A DNA stretch of 64,000 bases, from the NCBI GenBank assembly GCA_965221485.1, contig OZ244893.1, positions 1,116,001 to 1,180,000 on the forward strand, given 5' to 3'. The DNA is from JAJEBT01 sp965221485 (GTDB taxonomy: Bacteria > Pseudomonadota > Alphaproteobacteria > MPNO01 > UBA830). The translations under genes and the position numbers were made by a program. The notes beneath the pieces are model-generated. The model worked only from the letters and a program-made list of their open reading frames with translations, made no database searches and was not told the DNA's origin. Positions within the stretch are counted from its first letter, which is position 1. Each line of letters starts with the position of its first letter. Of the stretch, positions 35,863 to 44,340 are shown piece after piece.

Positions 35863-36705
35863 ATGCCAACTGTGACAGAATGTGTCGCCGAGACCTATGC
35901 GCGAGACGGCTTTCTGTTTCCGGTCGACGTTATGGATGAAGCGCAAGCAAAAAGTATTCGCGCAGATCTCGAACAGGCCGAGGCACAGCTCCATGATGAC
36001 CCCGAGAAGTTGATGCTTGCACGATCCTATGCCGATCGATTGCTTCCTTCCTTCGACCGGTTGATCCGACATCCGGATCTGCTGGATGCCGTCCGTCCCA
36101 TTCTGGGCCCGGACCTGCTGGTATGGAGTTGCGGCCTGTTCATAAAGGAGTCTTTATCGACGCAATTTGTAACCTGGCACCAGGACCTTACCTATTGGGG
36201 GCTCGACGACAGCGACGAGGTCACGGCATGGGTCGCCCTGTCTCCCGCAACTACGGTCAGCGGATGCATGCGCTTCATACCAGGCAGCCACCGCAGAAGG
36301 TCTGTTCCGCATGTTGACACCTATGATGCGAACAATCTGCTGACGCGAGGTCAGGAAATCGCTGTGGAGGTCAACGAAAACGAGGCTGTAGACGTGATAC
36401 TGGAACCAGGTCAGGCCTCACTGCATCATGGACATCTGTTTCATTCCTCGGGACCGAACAGGACATCTGATCGACGCATCGGCGCCGCTATTCGTTACAT
36501 CCGGCCCTCGATGCGGCAACGAACCGGGGATCGCTCACTCGTCGCGCATGTCAGCGGTGCTGACCAGTTCGGGCATTTCAGAATCACCGGACCGCCGCGC
36601 GGGAGACTGAACGAGGAAGATTTCGAACTGTGTCGCGAAGACGCGGCAATCAAGCGAAAAATCTTGTACGAAAACGCGGATCCTGACCGGGGACAGCGAT
36701 ACTGA
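35863..36705 (+). CDS. Phytanoyl-CoA dioxygenase (PhyH) family protein
   Basis: Fe(II)/2-oxoglutarate-dependent oxygenase fold, 280 residues. The metal pair is in TWHQDLTYWG (His 106, Asp 108), with the distal ligand near HHGHLFHSSGPN (about 188-200) and the oxoglutarate-binding Arg shortly after. FIPGSHR is a family block. ATG at 35863 is preceded by GGAGAGAAAGGG; the frame stays open far upstream but that part is not protein-like. Bacterial members hydroxylate varied small molecules; substrate unknown. It converges on the MetE-like gene. Confidence 0.85.
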   Translation: MPTVTECVAETYARDGFLFPVDVMDEAQAKSIRADLEQAEAQLHDDPEKLMLARSYADRLLPSFDRLIRHPDLLDAVRPILGPDLLVWSCGLFIKESLSTQFVTWHQDLTYWGLDDSDEVTAWVALSPATTVSGCMRFIPGSHRRRSVPHVDTYDANNLLTRGQEIAVEVNENEAVDVILEPGQASLHHGHLFHSSGPNRTSDRRIGAAIRYIRPSMRQRTGDRSLVAHVSGADQFGHFRITGPPRGRLNEEDFELCREDAAIKRKILYENADPDRGQRY

Positions 36706-36836
36706 TCAGCGAGCCTGTTCGCGAAAGGGTGCAATGCCCGCCGTGAAAGCCAAGGATGACGGAACTGTCGTCCTGACGTCACAAATCCGGCTTTGTTCCG
36801 GCGAGGCCATGGCCGGAAGCCATTTCCGGAAGTCCG

Positions 36837-37982
36837 TTATTTCAACGGCTCCGGAACCTGATCCGGACCCCAGATTTCAGTCGCAAGGCGTCCCAACAGA
36901 TCGATCTTTGCGCCCTGTTCCTCCCGACTGAGCCCGGTGCCGGCAAGATCACCGGCAAAGCCGCATTGCGGAGAAACACACAGGCGATCCAGGGGGACAT
37001 ATTGCGATGCCGTCTCGACACGCTGCCGCAGCTGATCAACGGATTCCAGGTCCCGCAGCTTGGTCGACACAAGGCCAAGGACAATCATCTTGTCATCGGG
37101 CACCTCGGCAAGACTTTCGAAACTGCCGGCACGCGGAGAGTCATATTCCAGAAAATAGAAGCTGATGACGAGTTTGCGGAACAGGCTGTGCGCGATATCG
37201 TCATAACCGCCCTCCGACTGCCACGCACCACTCTTGTTGCCGCGGCAAAGATGAATACCGACGGCCATATCTGCCGGCATCCGTGCGACAATTTCGTTAA
37301 TGACGTCCGTATAGAGTTCAAGAAGATCCCGCCAGTCATCTCCCCGCTTTTCCAGTGCGCGCCGGATCCGGGGATCGCCAAACTTGGCCAATGAAGTTTC
37401 GTCCAGCTGCAGATAGCGGCAACCGGCCTGGTACAGGGCGTCGATCTCGTTGACATAGCCCTCGATGATGTCACTCCAGAAGAGGTCGAGATCAGGATAG
37501 GCCGCCTTGCTGATGTGCTCCCTTCCCGAACGAAAATGAATGTGACACGGCCCCGGCAAGGTCATTTTGGGAACATGACCCGCGGGTGTTACGGAGACCA
37601 GATATTGGTAATCGCCGAGATTGACCGGCGCTCGCCACTCCAGCCGTGAGTCCACGATGGACATATTGGCAGAACTGGTTCTGCCCTCATGATCGGTATA
37701 TTGCCAGTCAGGGTCATCGGTTGTCACGGTACGAAGACCGTCAAACGCCGCAACACCAAAGCTGTCAGTGTAGCTCGCCCTGCGGAATTCCCCGTCGGTC
37801 ACGGACCTGAGCCCATGCTCACATTGCCAGGCTACGACTTCAGCAATTTCCGCGTCTTCAAGCGCCCGCAATTCACCGGAGCCGATCTCTCCTCGCTGGT
37901 GGCGGGCTCTCGCGTTGATGATCGTCCGGGGCCGAACCAGACTTCCGATATGTTCCAACCGGAACGGCGGCACCGCTCTCAT
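36837..37982 (-). CDS. MetE-like (cobalamin-independent methionine synthase family) protein
   Basis: 381 residues corresponding to the catalytic C-terminal barrel of MetE only. HIGSLVRP near the start, SVTDGEFRR near 60, YLQLDETSLAKFGD near 195, and zinc-ligand motifs GIHLCRGN near 245 and SPQCGFAG near 345. Stand-alone barrels of this type use varied methyl donors or acceptors and are often not methionine synthases. It is the last gene of the minus-strand island, 153 bases after the amidohydrolase gene, so a methyl transfer or demethylation step in that pathway is possible. Confidence 0.82.
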   Translation of the reverse strand: MRAVPPFRLEHIGSLVRPRTIINARARHQRGEIGSGELRALEDAEIAEVVAWQCEHGLRSVTDGEFRRASYTDSFGVAAFDGLRTVTTDDPDWQYTDHEGRTSSANMSIVDSRLEWRAPVNLGDYQYLVSVTPAGHVPKMTLPGPCHIHFRSGREHISKAAYPDLDLFWSDIIEGYVNEIDALYQAGCRYLQLDETSLAKFGDPRIRRALEKRGDDWRDLLELYTDVINEIVARMPADMAVGIHLCRGNKSGAWQSEGGYDDIAHSLFRKLVISFYFLEYDSPRAGSFESLAEVPDDKMIVLGLVSTKLRDLESVDQLRQRVETASQYVPLDRLCVSPQCGFAGDLAGTGLSREEQGAKIDLLGRLATEIWGPDQVPEPLK

Positions 37983-38103
37983 GACGGAGAACCGGTCCGG
38001 TGGCTCATCACCGTCGTTTCAATGCCCAGGCATCCCCGCTCATGATCACCCTCAGCAGTGACTGTCGGCGGGGCTTTCGATTTCTCAGGTACTCCGGTCA
38101 TGG

Positions 38104-38119
38104 TGCACCGCGTGGTGCA
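38104..38119 (-). terminator. Short stem-loop after the amidohydrolase gene
   Basis: TGCACC and GGTGCA arms with a four-base loop, starting 17 bases past the stop at 38136. No U-run. Similar in place and style to the stem-loops after prpC and after the ThDP gene at 47429. Confidence 0.3.
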
Positions 38120-38135
38120 GCAGCAAACCTCCCGG

Positions 38136-39389
38136 TTATTCCGCTGCCTCCTGAATATATTCGCCTGGCGGGACGTAATTCGGAAACCGGTCACTGACAT
38201 CAAGGCCATAAAGACGGCGGGAGTTTTCGCCGAGGATATTGCGTTTCTGTCTCTCGTCGAGGAACGGCAAGTCATAGATAACGCTCGGCAAATCCATGTC
38301 CCAGTGCGGATAATCTGAGCACCAGCACAGCTGGCTTTCCGCATTGATCATCTTGAACGTCATCTCAAGAATATCCATGTCGTGCGGCATTTCCATCGGC
38401 TGCGAGGAGTAATACATTTCCCGCATGTACTCACTGGGAAGACGCTTGAGAAGCGGAGCCTCCGAGGAGCGCATACGATATTCATTGTCCAGCCGTTGCA
38501 TGAGCCATGGCACCCAGGCAAGTCCCGATTCAATCCACATCACATTGAGTTTGGGGAAGCGTTCCGGAAGTCCGTTTACGATCCAGTTTGACAGATGCAC
38601 CGCGTTGAAGATCGTAAAGCCCAGTGCATGGGTCACCAGAAAACGATTTGTATTGCCAAGCAGATGGTCATTCCAACTGTAGGACCCATGGAAGGCCAGT
38701 GGCTTGCCCATTTCCTCGATCAGGGAATAGGTTTTCATGTACGCGTTGTCATAGACCGGCTTGTAGCGCGTCGACACCACCATGAAACCGCAGACACCTT
38801 CCGCGTCGCCAAAGTCCCGGACTGTCGCATAGGTCGCCTCGGGATCATTGAACGGAAGATAGATCATGGTCCGAAGGCGCTTTTCCTCCGCCAGGATTTT
38901 CTCGATCAGCCATCGATTGTAGGCCCGCGACATGGCCACTTCATATTCCGGAACCGGATGCAGTCCCAGCAGCAACATGGGAGTCGGAAAAAGCATGGCG
39001 TAGTCCACACCCATCGCATCCATCCAGCGCAACGAAAGGTGGATATCCCGATGTGTTGCGTCATCGGGAGACTGCTCCATCTTTCTGAGCGGATAGCGGG
39101 TTATTCGCCCCGCAATATCCTGCGCACCGGGACTTCCCATCATGAATGGGCTGTTGGCGCCCGTACCGGCGCTCGTATAGACCTGACCGGTTCTCCGCAA
39201 TACGGGATCTTCTATGAACTCGACGATGTCCTTGAGGGACTCGTTTTCATAGTGATGGCAATCGCAATCGATAATCAGCATGTCCTCCAGCCGTCGCTGA
39301 TCACGCTGCCTCGCCGCGTTCAGAAGGAGTTTTGTGGTATCGAACTCCTCCACGGCCATCTTGTGGATATGGTCTGTGGGTATTTCCAT
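38136..39389 (-). CDS. Amidohydrolase-2 family metal-dependent enzyme
   Basis: 417 residues from the ATG at 39389, which has GGGAGA upstream. Metal-dependent TIM barrel: IIDCDCHHYEN near residue 39 gives the first ligands, FHGSYSW near 234 the middle His, and CSDYPHWD near 365 the catalytic Asp. This family includes nonoxidative aromatic decarboxylases (ACMSD, gamma-resorcylate and 5-carboxyvanillate decarboxylases) as well as hydrolases. Placed in an operon with UbiD and ThDP decarboxylases, a decarboxylase or ring-product hydrolase role is likely, but the substrate is unknown. Confidence 0.85.
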   Translation of the reverse strand: MEIPTDHIHKMAVEEFDTTKLLLNAARQRDQRRLEDMLIIDCDCHHYENESLKDIVEFIEDPVLRRTGQVYTSAGTGANSPFMMGSPGAQDIAGRITRYPLRKMEQSPDDATHRDIHLSLRWMDAMGVDYAMLFPTPMLLLGLHPVPEYEVAMSRAYNRWLIEKILAEEKRLRTMIYLPFNDPEATYATVRDFGDAEGVCGFMVVSTRYKPVYDNAYMKTYSLIEEMGKPLAFHGSYSWNDHLLGNTNRFLVTHALGFTIFNAVHLSNWIVNGLPERFPKLNVMWIESGLAWVPWLMQRLDNEYRMRSSEAPLLKRLPSEYMREMYYSSQPMEMPHDMDILEMTFKMINAESQLCWCSDYPHWDMDLPSVIYDLPFLDERQKRNILGENSRRLYGLDVSDRFPNYVPPGEYIQEAAE

Positions 39390-39424
39390 CCGTCTGTCTC
39401 CCGCGAGTTCGGTGCACTGGTCCG

Positions 39425-39790
39425 TCAGTTGCGCGCCCAGGCCTGCCACATGCCAAGCTCAAAAAGTTCGATATTGACCGACTGTAACATTGCGGTCGTC
39501 ATGATCATGACTGATGTCACCGGCATTGTCCGCCCATCGACAAAGGGATCCCACCGCTCGCCTGTCTGGTAATGAACGGTATAGGCCTTCGTCAGTGCCG
39601 TCAGGCCCTCGATAATCATATCCCGGGAAGGCCCCTCACCGTCGGGCAGTTCAAGTATTTGACGGGCCAGCTCCCTGAGCTTCTCGGTCTCGTCCGCGAT
39701 GTTCGCCAGAGGGCTTCCGATTTCTCCCGCGAGCCGTTCAGTCGCTTCTCCGTGAAACGGCGACGGTTCTGGTCTTTCAAACGAGGACAT
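39425..39790 (-). CDS. Small protein of unknown function in the decarboxylase island
   Basis: 121 residues beginning MSSFERPEPSPFHG at 39790 (or nine bases earlier, MGF). It overlaps the Rieske gene by 14 bases and ends 35 bases before the amidohydrolase gene, which strongly supports translation. Predicted helical (ADETEKLRELARQILEL), no signal peptide, membrane segment or cysteines. Possibly a small subunit or partner of the amidohydrolase or Rieske protein. Family not recognised. Confidence 0.65.
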   Translation of the reverse strand: MSSFERPEPSPFHGEATERLAGEIGSPLANIADETEKLRELARQILELPDGEGPSRDMIIEGLTALTKAYTVHYQTGERWDPFVDGRTMPVTSVMIMTTAMLQSVNIELFELGMWQAWARN

Positions 39791-40145
39791 AAACCCCATC
39801 ATCCTTTTCAACCACCTCGTGCGGTCGCAGCCGAAACTTGCGATCGGCGACCATAACCCCTGTTGAAAGGTCGAACTCCCATCCATGCCACGGGCATACA
39901 ATGTGCATTTCGTCGTGATTGAACCTCATGCCCTGATAGGTCTTGTCGTCTGCGATGACTTCCTCGACCTTGGCCATCAGCAAGCCCTCACAAGCAGGTC
40001 CGCCCTGATGGGGGCAGACATTGCGATAGGCGAACAGCTGTCCCTTGACCCGATAAACGCCAATCTCGTAATTCCCGTTCGGGACGATCTTCCGATCCCC
40101 GTCTGCCAGATCCTCCGATCTGGAAACAAAAAGCTCCGTTGCCAT
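39777..40145 (-). CDS. Rieske [2Fe-2S] ferredoxin-like protein
   Basis: 122 residues. The Rieske ligands are CPHQG near 47 and CPWHGWEFD near 88, with a longer stretch between them than in small Rieske ferredoxins. ATG at 40145 follows GGGGAG. No oxygenase alpha domain is attached. It could deliver electrons to an oxygenase or sense redox state; the PhyH-type enzyme nearby needs no such donor. It lies 16 bases after an ABC permease gene and overlaps the next small gene. Confidence 0.88.
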   Translation of the reverse strand: MATELFVSRSEDLADGDRKIVPNGNYEIGVYRVKGQLFAYRNVCPHQGGPACEGLLMAKVEEVIADDKTYQGMRFNHDEMHIVCPWHGWEFDLSTGVMVADRKFRLRPHEVVEKDDGVYVLV

Positions 40146-40161
40146 TCGCTCCCCGTTCCCC

Positions 40162-41040
40162 CTAGTTGGTCGCCACCACACCCAGTCCCGACGACGCCGT
40201 TGCCTGCCGCCCCTTGCCTCGGGCGGTGACAGGCGCCATGTGCCGGTTCACCCGATCCTGCAGGCGGGTCATTCCCATATTTGCCACCGCCGCAATCGAA
40301 AAAATGATGACAATGATTGCGTACATCGGAGCAATCTGGAATTGCTCGTAATAGATGCCCAATCGATAGCCCAGCCCGCCGTCAGCAAATTTCAGTTCTG
40401 CCACCAATACGCCGATGACCGTAATCGCCACGCCCAGCCTCAACCCCGTAATGACCGGGTTCAACATCGCCGGTATGTAGATCTTCGTAACCATCTGGCG
40501 AAAGTTCAGGTTGAAGCTCCTCCCGACCCGTATCAGGACCGGATTGATCAGAATCATGCCGAGAGTTGTGGTGAACACGACGGGAAAGAACGCAGAAAGG
40601 GATCCCTTCGCCATCTTGGACTCGATGCCGGTTCCGAACATGAGAAATAATATGGGAAGAAAAATAATCTTTGGCGTGGAGCCAATGGCATTCAGATAGG
40701 GTTCCAGCGCCCCCCTCAGCAATCGGCTGCTTCCCATCCAGATCCCCAGCATGAGTGCAACGGCCGAACCGACAATGAATCCGACGATATGCTCGGCAAA
40801 GGTGATCCCGAGGTCACGATAGAATCCTGCAGATGCAAGTTCCTGATAAATCGCCAGAATGATTGTCCAGCTGTGGGGAATCACATCCTTGTAGAACACC
40901 CCCAGTTCACCAAGTCCGGCAAAAATTTCCCACGCCAGCACCGCGCCAAGCACCGTGAATAGCCGTATGCGCGTCACAGATCTGTCGATCGCGCCAGCCC
41001 CGATCGGGCTTCGGGATCCGATTACACCGGCCTGAGCCAT
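40162..41040 (-). CDS. ABC transporter permease (SsuC/TauC type), second
   Basis: 292 residues, about six membrane helices. The cytoplasmic coupling loop is recognisable around RVGRSFNLNFRQMVTKIYIPAMLNPVITGLRL near 170-200 (given here as a region, not a contiguous motif claim), matching binding-protein-dependent permeases for sulfonates, taurine and aromatic acids. It overlaps the preceding permease by 19 bases; two different permeases imply a heterodimeric channel. Runs into the Rieske gene. Confidence 0.88.
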   Translation of the reverse strand: MAQAGVIGSRSPIGAGAIDRSVTRIRLFTVLGAVLAWEIFAGLGELGVFYKDVIPHSWTIILAIYQELASAGFYRDLGITFAEHIVGFIVGSAVALMLGIWMGSSRLLRGALEPYLNAIGSTPKIIFLPILFLMFGTGIESKMAKGSLSAFFPVVFTTTLGMILINPVLIRVGRSFNLNFRQMVTKIYIPAMLNPVITGLRLGVAITVIGVLVAELKFADGGLGYRLGIYYEQFQIAPMYAIIVIIFSIAAVANMGMTRLQDRVNRHMAPVTARGKGRQATASSGLGVVATN

Positions 41041-41777
41041 TTTTCGACCCTCCCAAATCCCCAGTAGAACACGACACTCACCATGATGACGGACAGGATG
41101 CTTGCATAGGTGGCAGGGGTATCAAATCGGAAATACAACTCCGAGACAATCCGCCCCAGACCACCGAAATCGATGAGATACTCGATCGCAACAATGTTCA
41201 CCAGCGTATACATGACGCCGATCCGTATACCCGTGAATATTGTCGGTACCGCAGCTGGCAACTGGATCTTCCAGAACATTTCCTTCTCGGAAACATTGAA
41301 GCTTCGGCCCACATTGATCAACGTTCTGGATACTCCCAGCAGTCCCTGCCGGGTCTGTATGATGATCGGGATGGACCCGGGAATAAACCCCATGGCAATG
41401 AGCGTTGCATGACTGCGCCCGAAGATAACCAGAAACAGCGGATAGAGAAGCACGGTCGGTGCCGCAAAGGCGGCAGCCAACCAGCCCTCATATGCAATCC
41501 CGTACCTTGACTTGCGGTACAGGAAATATCCGAACGGTATGCCAATCGTGAGAGCGAGTGCTGTCGCCGCCGCCGTCATGCCCGTTGTCACAAGAAAATT
41601 GCCGAACAGATCCATCTCCTCCTGGACTGGCGCGAATGCCAGTGCCGCATCAGATGGACGCGGAACCACAAGTTCCATGATGAGGCCGCTTGATACCGCG
41701 ACCTCGAGAACCAGAGCAAATACCAGGACCCCGATCAGGCCAACAATGACCGGCAATCTGGTGATCCGCGTCATCAT
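41022..41777 (-). CDS. ABC transporter permease (SsuC/TauC type), first
   Basis: 251 residues with six helices; the coupling region includes NVGRSFNVSEKEMFWKI near 160 and LPAAVPTIFTGIRIG. It lies 19 bases after the binding-protein gene. With the second permease, the binding protein at 41797 and the ATPase at 43510 it makes a complete importer of the nitrate/sulfonate/taurine class. Confidence 0.88.
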   Translation of the reverse strand: MMTRITRLPVIVGLIGVLVFALVLEVAVSSGLIMELVVPRPSDAALAFAPVQEEMDLFGNFLVTTGMTAAATALALTIGIPFGYFLYRKSRYGIAYEGWLAAAFAAPTVLLYPLFLVIFGRSHATLIAMGFIPGSIPIIIQTRQGLLGVSRTLINVGRSFNVSEKEMFWKIQLPAAVPTIFTGIRIGVMYTLVNIVAIEYLIDFGGLGRIVSELYFRFDTPATYASILSVIMVSVVFYWGFGRVEKWLRPV

Positions 41778-41796
41778 CCTGATCCGGCAGCCGGCC

Positions 41797-42771
41797 TCAG
41801 CTCATCGGTTTCGGTTTTTGTCCCAGGGGATGGACGAGTTCGTGAAGCTCTTCCCTGGTCAACAGTTTCTTGACGTATTTGTTCTCAAGCGCAATCCGGT
41901 TGACCATTTCCGATTTGCCGACAGGCAGAAAGGTCGACTGGTCAAGCGGCACGAACTTCGCAACATCTGTCACATCGTCGTAATTCAGCTTCCACCGTTT
42001 TGCATAGGCTCGCAACTGCTTGTCGCTCGTATAGGAGATTTGCTGACCTTCCTTCAGTGCCGCCATCATGCGCTGTGCAACATCGCGGTTCTTGTCAAGC
42101 CAGTTGGAATTCGCAGCAATCACGCGGATCGTAAGACCCTCAAGGTCTGTTGCCTGTGATCCTGTCCCGATAATCCTGATCTTCTTTTCCCGCACGAGGC
42201 CCGCGTTGAGCGGGAATACGGACCAGCCTGTCGCGACCTGACCCGACATCAATTGCGTCCTCGAACTCGAAGGACCACCTGTGGACACCAGTTTGGCTTT
42301 CAGTCCAAGCGTGCTCTTGAGGAAAAGGGTGGCAAGGTGAGTTGTCGATCCGGATCGCGAAAAAGCCAGCCCGTCATCCGGGCCCAGATCCGTCAACTTC
42401 TTGATCGGGCTGTCCCCCCTTACATACCAGTAGAGATCGCCCGCACCGCGCTTGGTACTGCCAAGAACACGAACCGGGGCCCCTTTCGAATAGGCTCCAA
42501 GAACAGACAGATAGCCGACACCGAACGCTATGTCCTGACTGCCGGTGATTATGGTCTGGAGGGTCGCCGAACCACCTGATCCGTGAATAATGGAAACATC
42601 AAGGCCATGTTTGTCAAACACTCCGTTCTCCTTCGCGGAGTATCCGTGTTCCATTTCGAACACAACCTTGGTGCTCAGGATCAGTCTGACCTTGTCGGCC
42701 GCCAGCGCCGGTGACGCGATCACTGCCATGCCAGCAGTTACGATCGTCAACTGTTTCAGCATCCTCAACAT
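41797..42771 (-). CDS. ABC transporter substrate-binding protein (SsuA/NMT1-like)
   Basis: 324 residues with a signal peptide (LTIVTAGMAVIASPALAA, cleavage near 24). The fold is that of sulfonate/taurine/pyrimidine-precursor binding proteins: YSAKENGVFDKHGLDV near 44, GSGGSATLQTIITGSQDIAFG near 64-84. The strong AAGGAG site before the ATG and a candidate promoter suggest it can be made separately from upstream genes. Ligand cannot be read from sequence; the surrounding enzymes suggest an organic acid. Confidence 0.87.
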   Translation of the reverse strand: MLRMLKQLTIVTAGMAVIASPALAADKVRLILSTKVVFEMEHGYSAKENGVFDKHGLDVSIIHGSGGSATLQTIITGSQDIAFGVGYLSVLGAYSKGAPVRVLGSTKRGAGDLYWYVRGDSPIKKLTDLGPDDGLAFSRSGSTTHLATLFLKSTLGLKAKLVSTGGPSSSRTQLMSGQVATGWSVFPLNAGLVREKKIRIIGTGSQATDLEGLTIRVIAANSNWLDKNRDVAQRMMAALKEGQQISYTSDKQLRAYAKRWKLNYDDVTDVAKFVPLDQSTFLPVGKSEMVNRIALENKYVKKLLTREELHELVHPLGQKPKPMS

Positions 42772-42780
42772 GAAACGCTC

Positions 42781-42830
42781 CTTCCCTTTGTAACCGGTTC
42801 AACTATAGCCCAATCAGGGGGTGTAATCTA
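42781..42830. promoter_or_regulatory. Possible back-to-back promoters around a CTATAG box
   Basis: The palindromic box CTATAG (42803-42808) can serve as -10 on both strands. Toward the binding-protein gene the -35 is weak (TTAGAT). On the plus strand CTTCCC (42781-42786) lies 16 bases upstream of it. Both assignments are tentative. Confidence 0.3.
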
Positions 42831-42909
42831 ATCGGAACTTCGGGCAATCCTGTCTCGCCCGGACCTTGTGGCATGGTCACCCAAACGGTGAGGCGTTCGC
42901 AAGAGCATA

Positions 42910-42937
42910 CCGGAAGGGGTGCGGACTTCCCTTCCGG
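42910..42937. repeat. Strong inverted repeat, CCGGAAGGG / CCCTTCCGG
   Basis: Perfect nine-base arms at 42910-42918 and 42929-42937 with a ten-base loop. It could fold in a plus-strand RNA ending at the terminator at 42994, or in the leader of a longer minus-strand transcript. Confidence 0.5.
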
Positions 42938-42967
42938 CTGTCGCCTGCCAATACTGTCCGAGAAACC

Positions 42968-42994
42968 CCTGACCTCTTGTATTCAGGTTTTTTT
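42968..42994 (+). terminator. Terminator-like hairpin on the plus strand
   Basis: CCTGA (42968-42972) and TCAGG (42983-42987) pair, flanking AAAC/GTTT can extend the stem across a two-base bulge, and seven T follow (42988-42994). No annotated plus-strand gene precedes it. Confidence 0.45.
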
Positions 42995-43161
42995 CTGACT
43001 GGATCTGGACACTCTCATGCGACAACTGGTGGGCAGCCGTGCAATGATTTCCGGGATTTCCTCATTGGGGATAAGCACAGCTTTTCATCCCCGCCCTTCC
43101 ATCCTGTTCGGGGCCGACAGGATCCCTTGTGTCTGCGACCTTTCCTGGGTTGGGTACCCTC

Positions 43162-43189
43162 GCGCCGGTCTCCGTTGACGGCGCTTTTT
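43162..43189 (+). terminator. Second terminator-like hairpin on the plus strand
   Basis: GCGCCG (43162-43167) and CGGCGC (43179-43184) with an 11-base loop, followed directly by five T (43185-43189). Again no known plus-strand gene lies upstream. Confidence 0.45.
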
Positions 43190-43509
43190 CCGCCCAGGTC
43201 CCAGACCTCAACCACTCTCCGGAATATCACGATCCGGAGGAACATATTTTCAGCCACGTCCCGGACAAAACCTCTCGGGTCTTGCTTGTTCCCGGGTGGG
43301 GAACCCTGTGTGTTGCAGCGACCACTCGGGTCATTCGCCTTCCCTGCGAGCCCATCCTCTGCGCAACTGACGCCACCCTATCCGTCGGGGGCCCAAACCG
43401 GCTGACTGCCAGCCTCCTGATGACGCGAGACGGAAAAACCCTCATCACCGCCGCACAAGGGTCCGCGGTATCCGGGGGATCAGAAATCCCTAAATCGCGG
43501 GACCGGCTG

Positions 43510-44316
43510 TCAGACAGCGGCCAGCTGCGCTTCGGACTCAACCATGCCGCGAGACGCTTCTTCCCGGAGCAATGTCCAGAGCCGGCCGACATAAGCCCCG
43601 AACTCGGGAGTGGAAATGACCTCGGACGTACGTGGGCGTGGCAAATCTACCGGCACGATTTCCTTGATTGATCCGGGTCGAAACGTCATGACGACCACGC
43701 GGTCGGAAAGCTGGACCGCTTCCGTAATATTGTGCGTAATCAGAAGCATGGTCTGTTTCAGCGCCGCCCATATCTCTAGCATCTTGTCACCAAGCAGCAT
43801 CCGCGTCTGTTCATCAAGTGCACCAAAAGGTTCATCAAGCAGCATGATACGGGGTTCATAGGCAAGGGTCCTCGCGACCGCAGTCCGCTGTTTCATGCCT
43901 CCCGACAATTGGGCCGGATAATGGTTTTCAAACCCTTCAAGACCAACCAGTCGAATGAATTTTCGTGCAATCGCCTCCCGTTCCGTCTTCGGAATACCTT
44001 CGATTTCAAGTGGAAAGCAGACATTGTCGAGTGTCGTGCGCCAGGGGAAAGTCGATTCCTCCTGAAACACCACGCCAACATCCTTGTGTGCGCCGGCGAC
44101 GGGATGGCCGTCGATCTGGACCGCCCCCTCGAAGTCCCCGATCAGGCCGCCAACGATGTTGAACAGGGTTGACTTTCCGCAGCCCGACGGACCAATGACC
44201 GAGACAAACTCTCCTTCCGAAACCGAAAGGTCTACGGCGTCCAGAGCGTGTACAGGAGTCTCGCCGTCCACATCATAGAATTTGGATACCTTGGATATTT
44301 CCAGAATGTTTTCCAT
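43510..44316 (-). CDS. ABC transporter ATPase (SsuB/TauB type)
   Basis: 268 residues. Walker A GPSGCGKSTLF near 38, Q-loop VFQEESTFPWRT near 80, signature LSGGMKQRTAVAR near 130, Walker B IMLLDEPFGALD near 152, switch His in LITHN. The ATG at 44316 has GAGAAA upstream; an ATG at 44328 is the alternative. It follows the ThDP gene closely, whereas its transporter partners lie 738 bases downstream. Confidence 0.88.
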   Translation of the reverse strand: MENILEISKVSKFYDVDGETPVHALDAVDLSVSEGEFVSVIGPSGCGKSTLFNIVGGLIGDFEGAVQIDGHPVAGAHKDVGVVFQEESTFPWRTTLDNVCFPLEIEGIPKTEREAIARKFIRLVGLEGFENHYPAQLSGGMKQRTAVARTLAYEPRIMLLDEPFGALDEQTRMLLGDKMLEIWAALKQTMLLITHNITEAVQLSDRVVVMTFRPGSIKEIVPVDLPRPRTSEVISTPEFGAYVGRLWTLLREEASRGMVESEAQLAAV

Positions 44317-44340
44317 GTCGTTTCTCATATGCGACCCAAT

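Larger units (their letters stand above)
42772..43509. other. 738-base gap inside the ABC transporter genes
   Basis: Separates the ATPase gene from the other transporter genes. It contains no convincing protein gene but several structured elements, listed separately: a back-to-back promoter-like site, a 9-base-arm inverted repeat and two plus-strand terminator-like hairpins. A 53-codon plus-strand frame starting at ATG 43017 runs into the second hairpin, without a good ribosome binding site. Confidence 0.45.
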
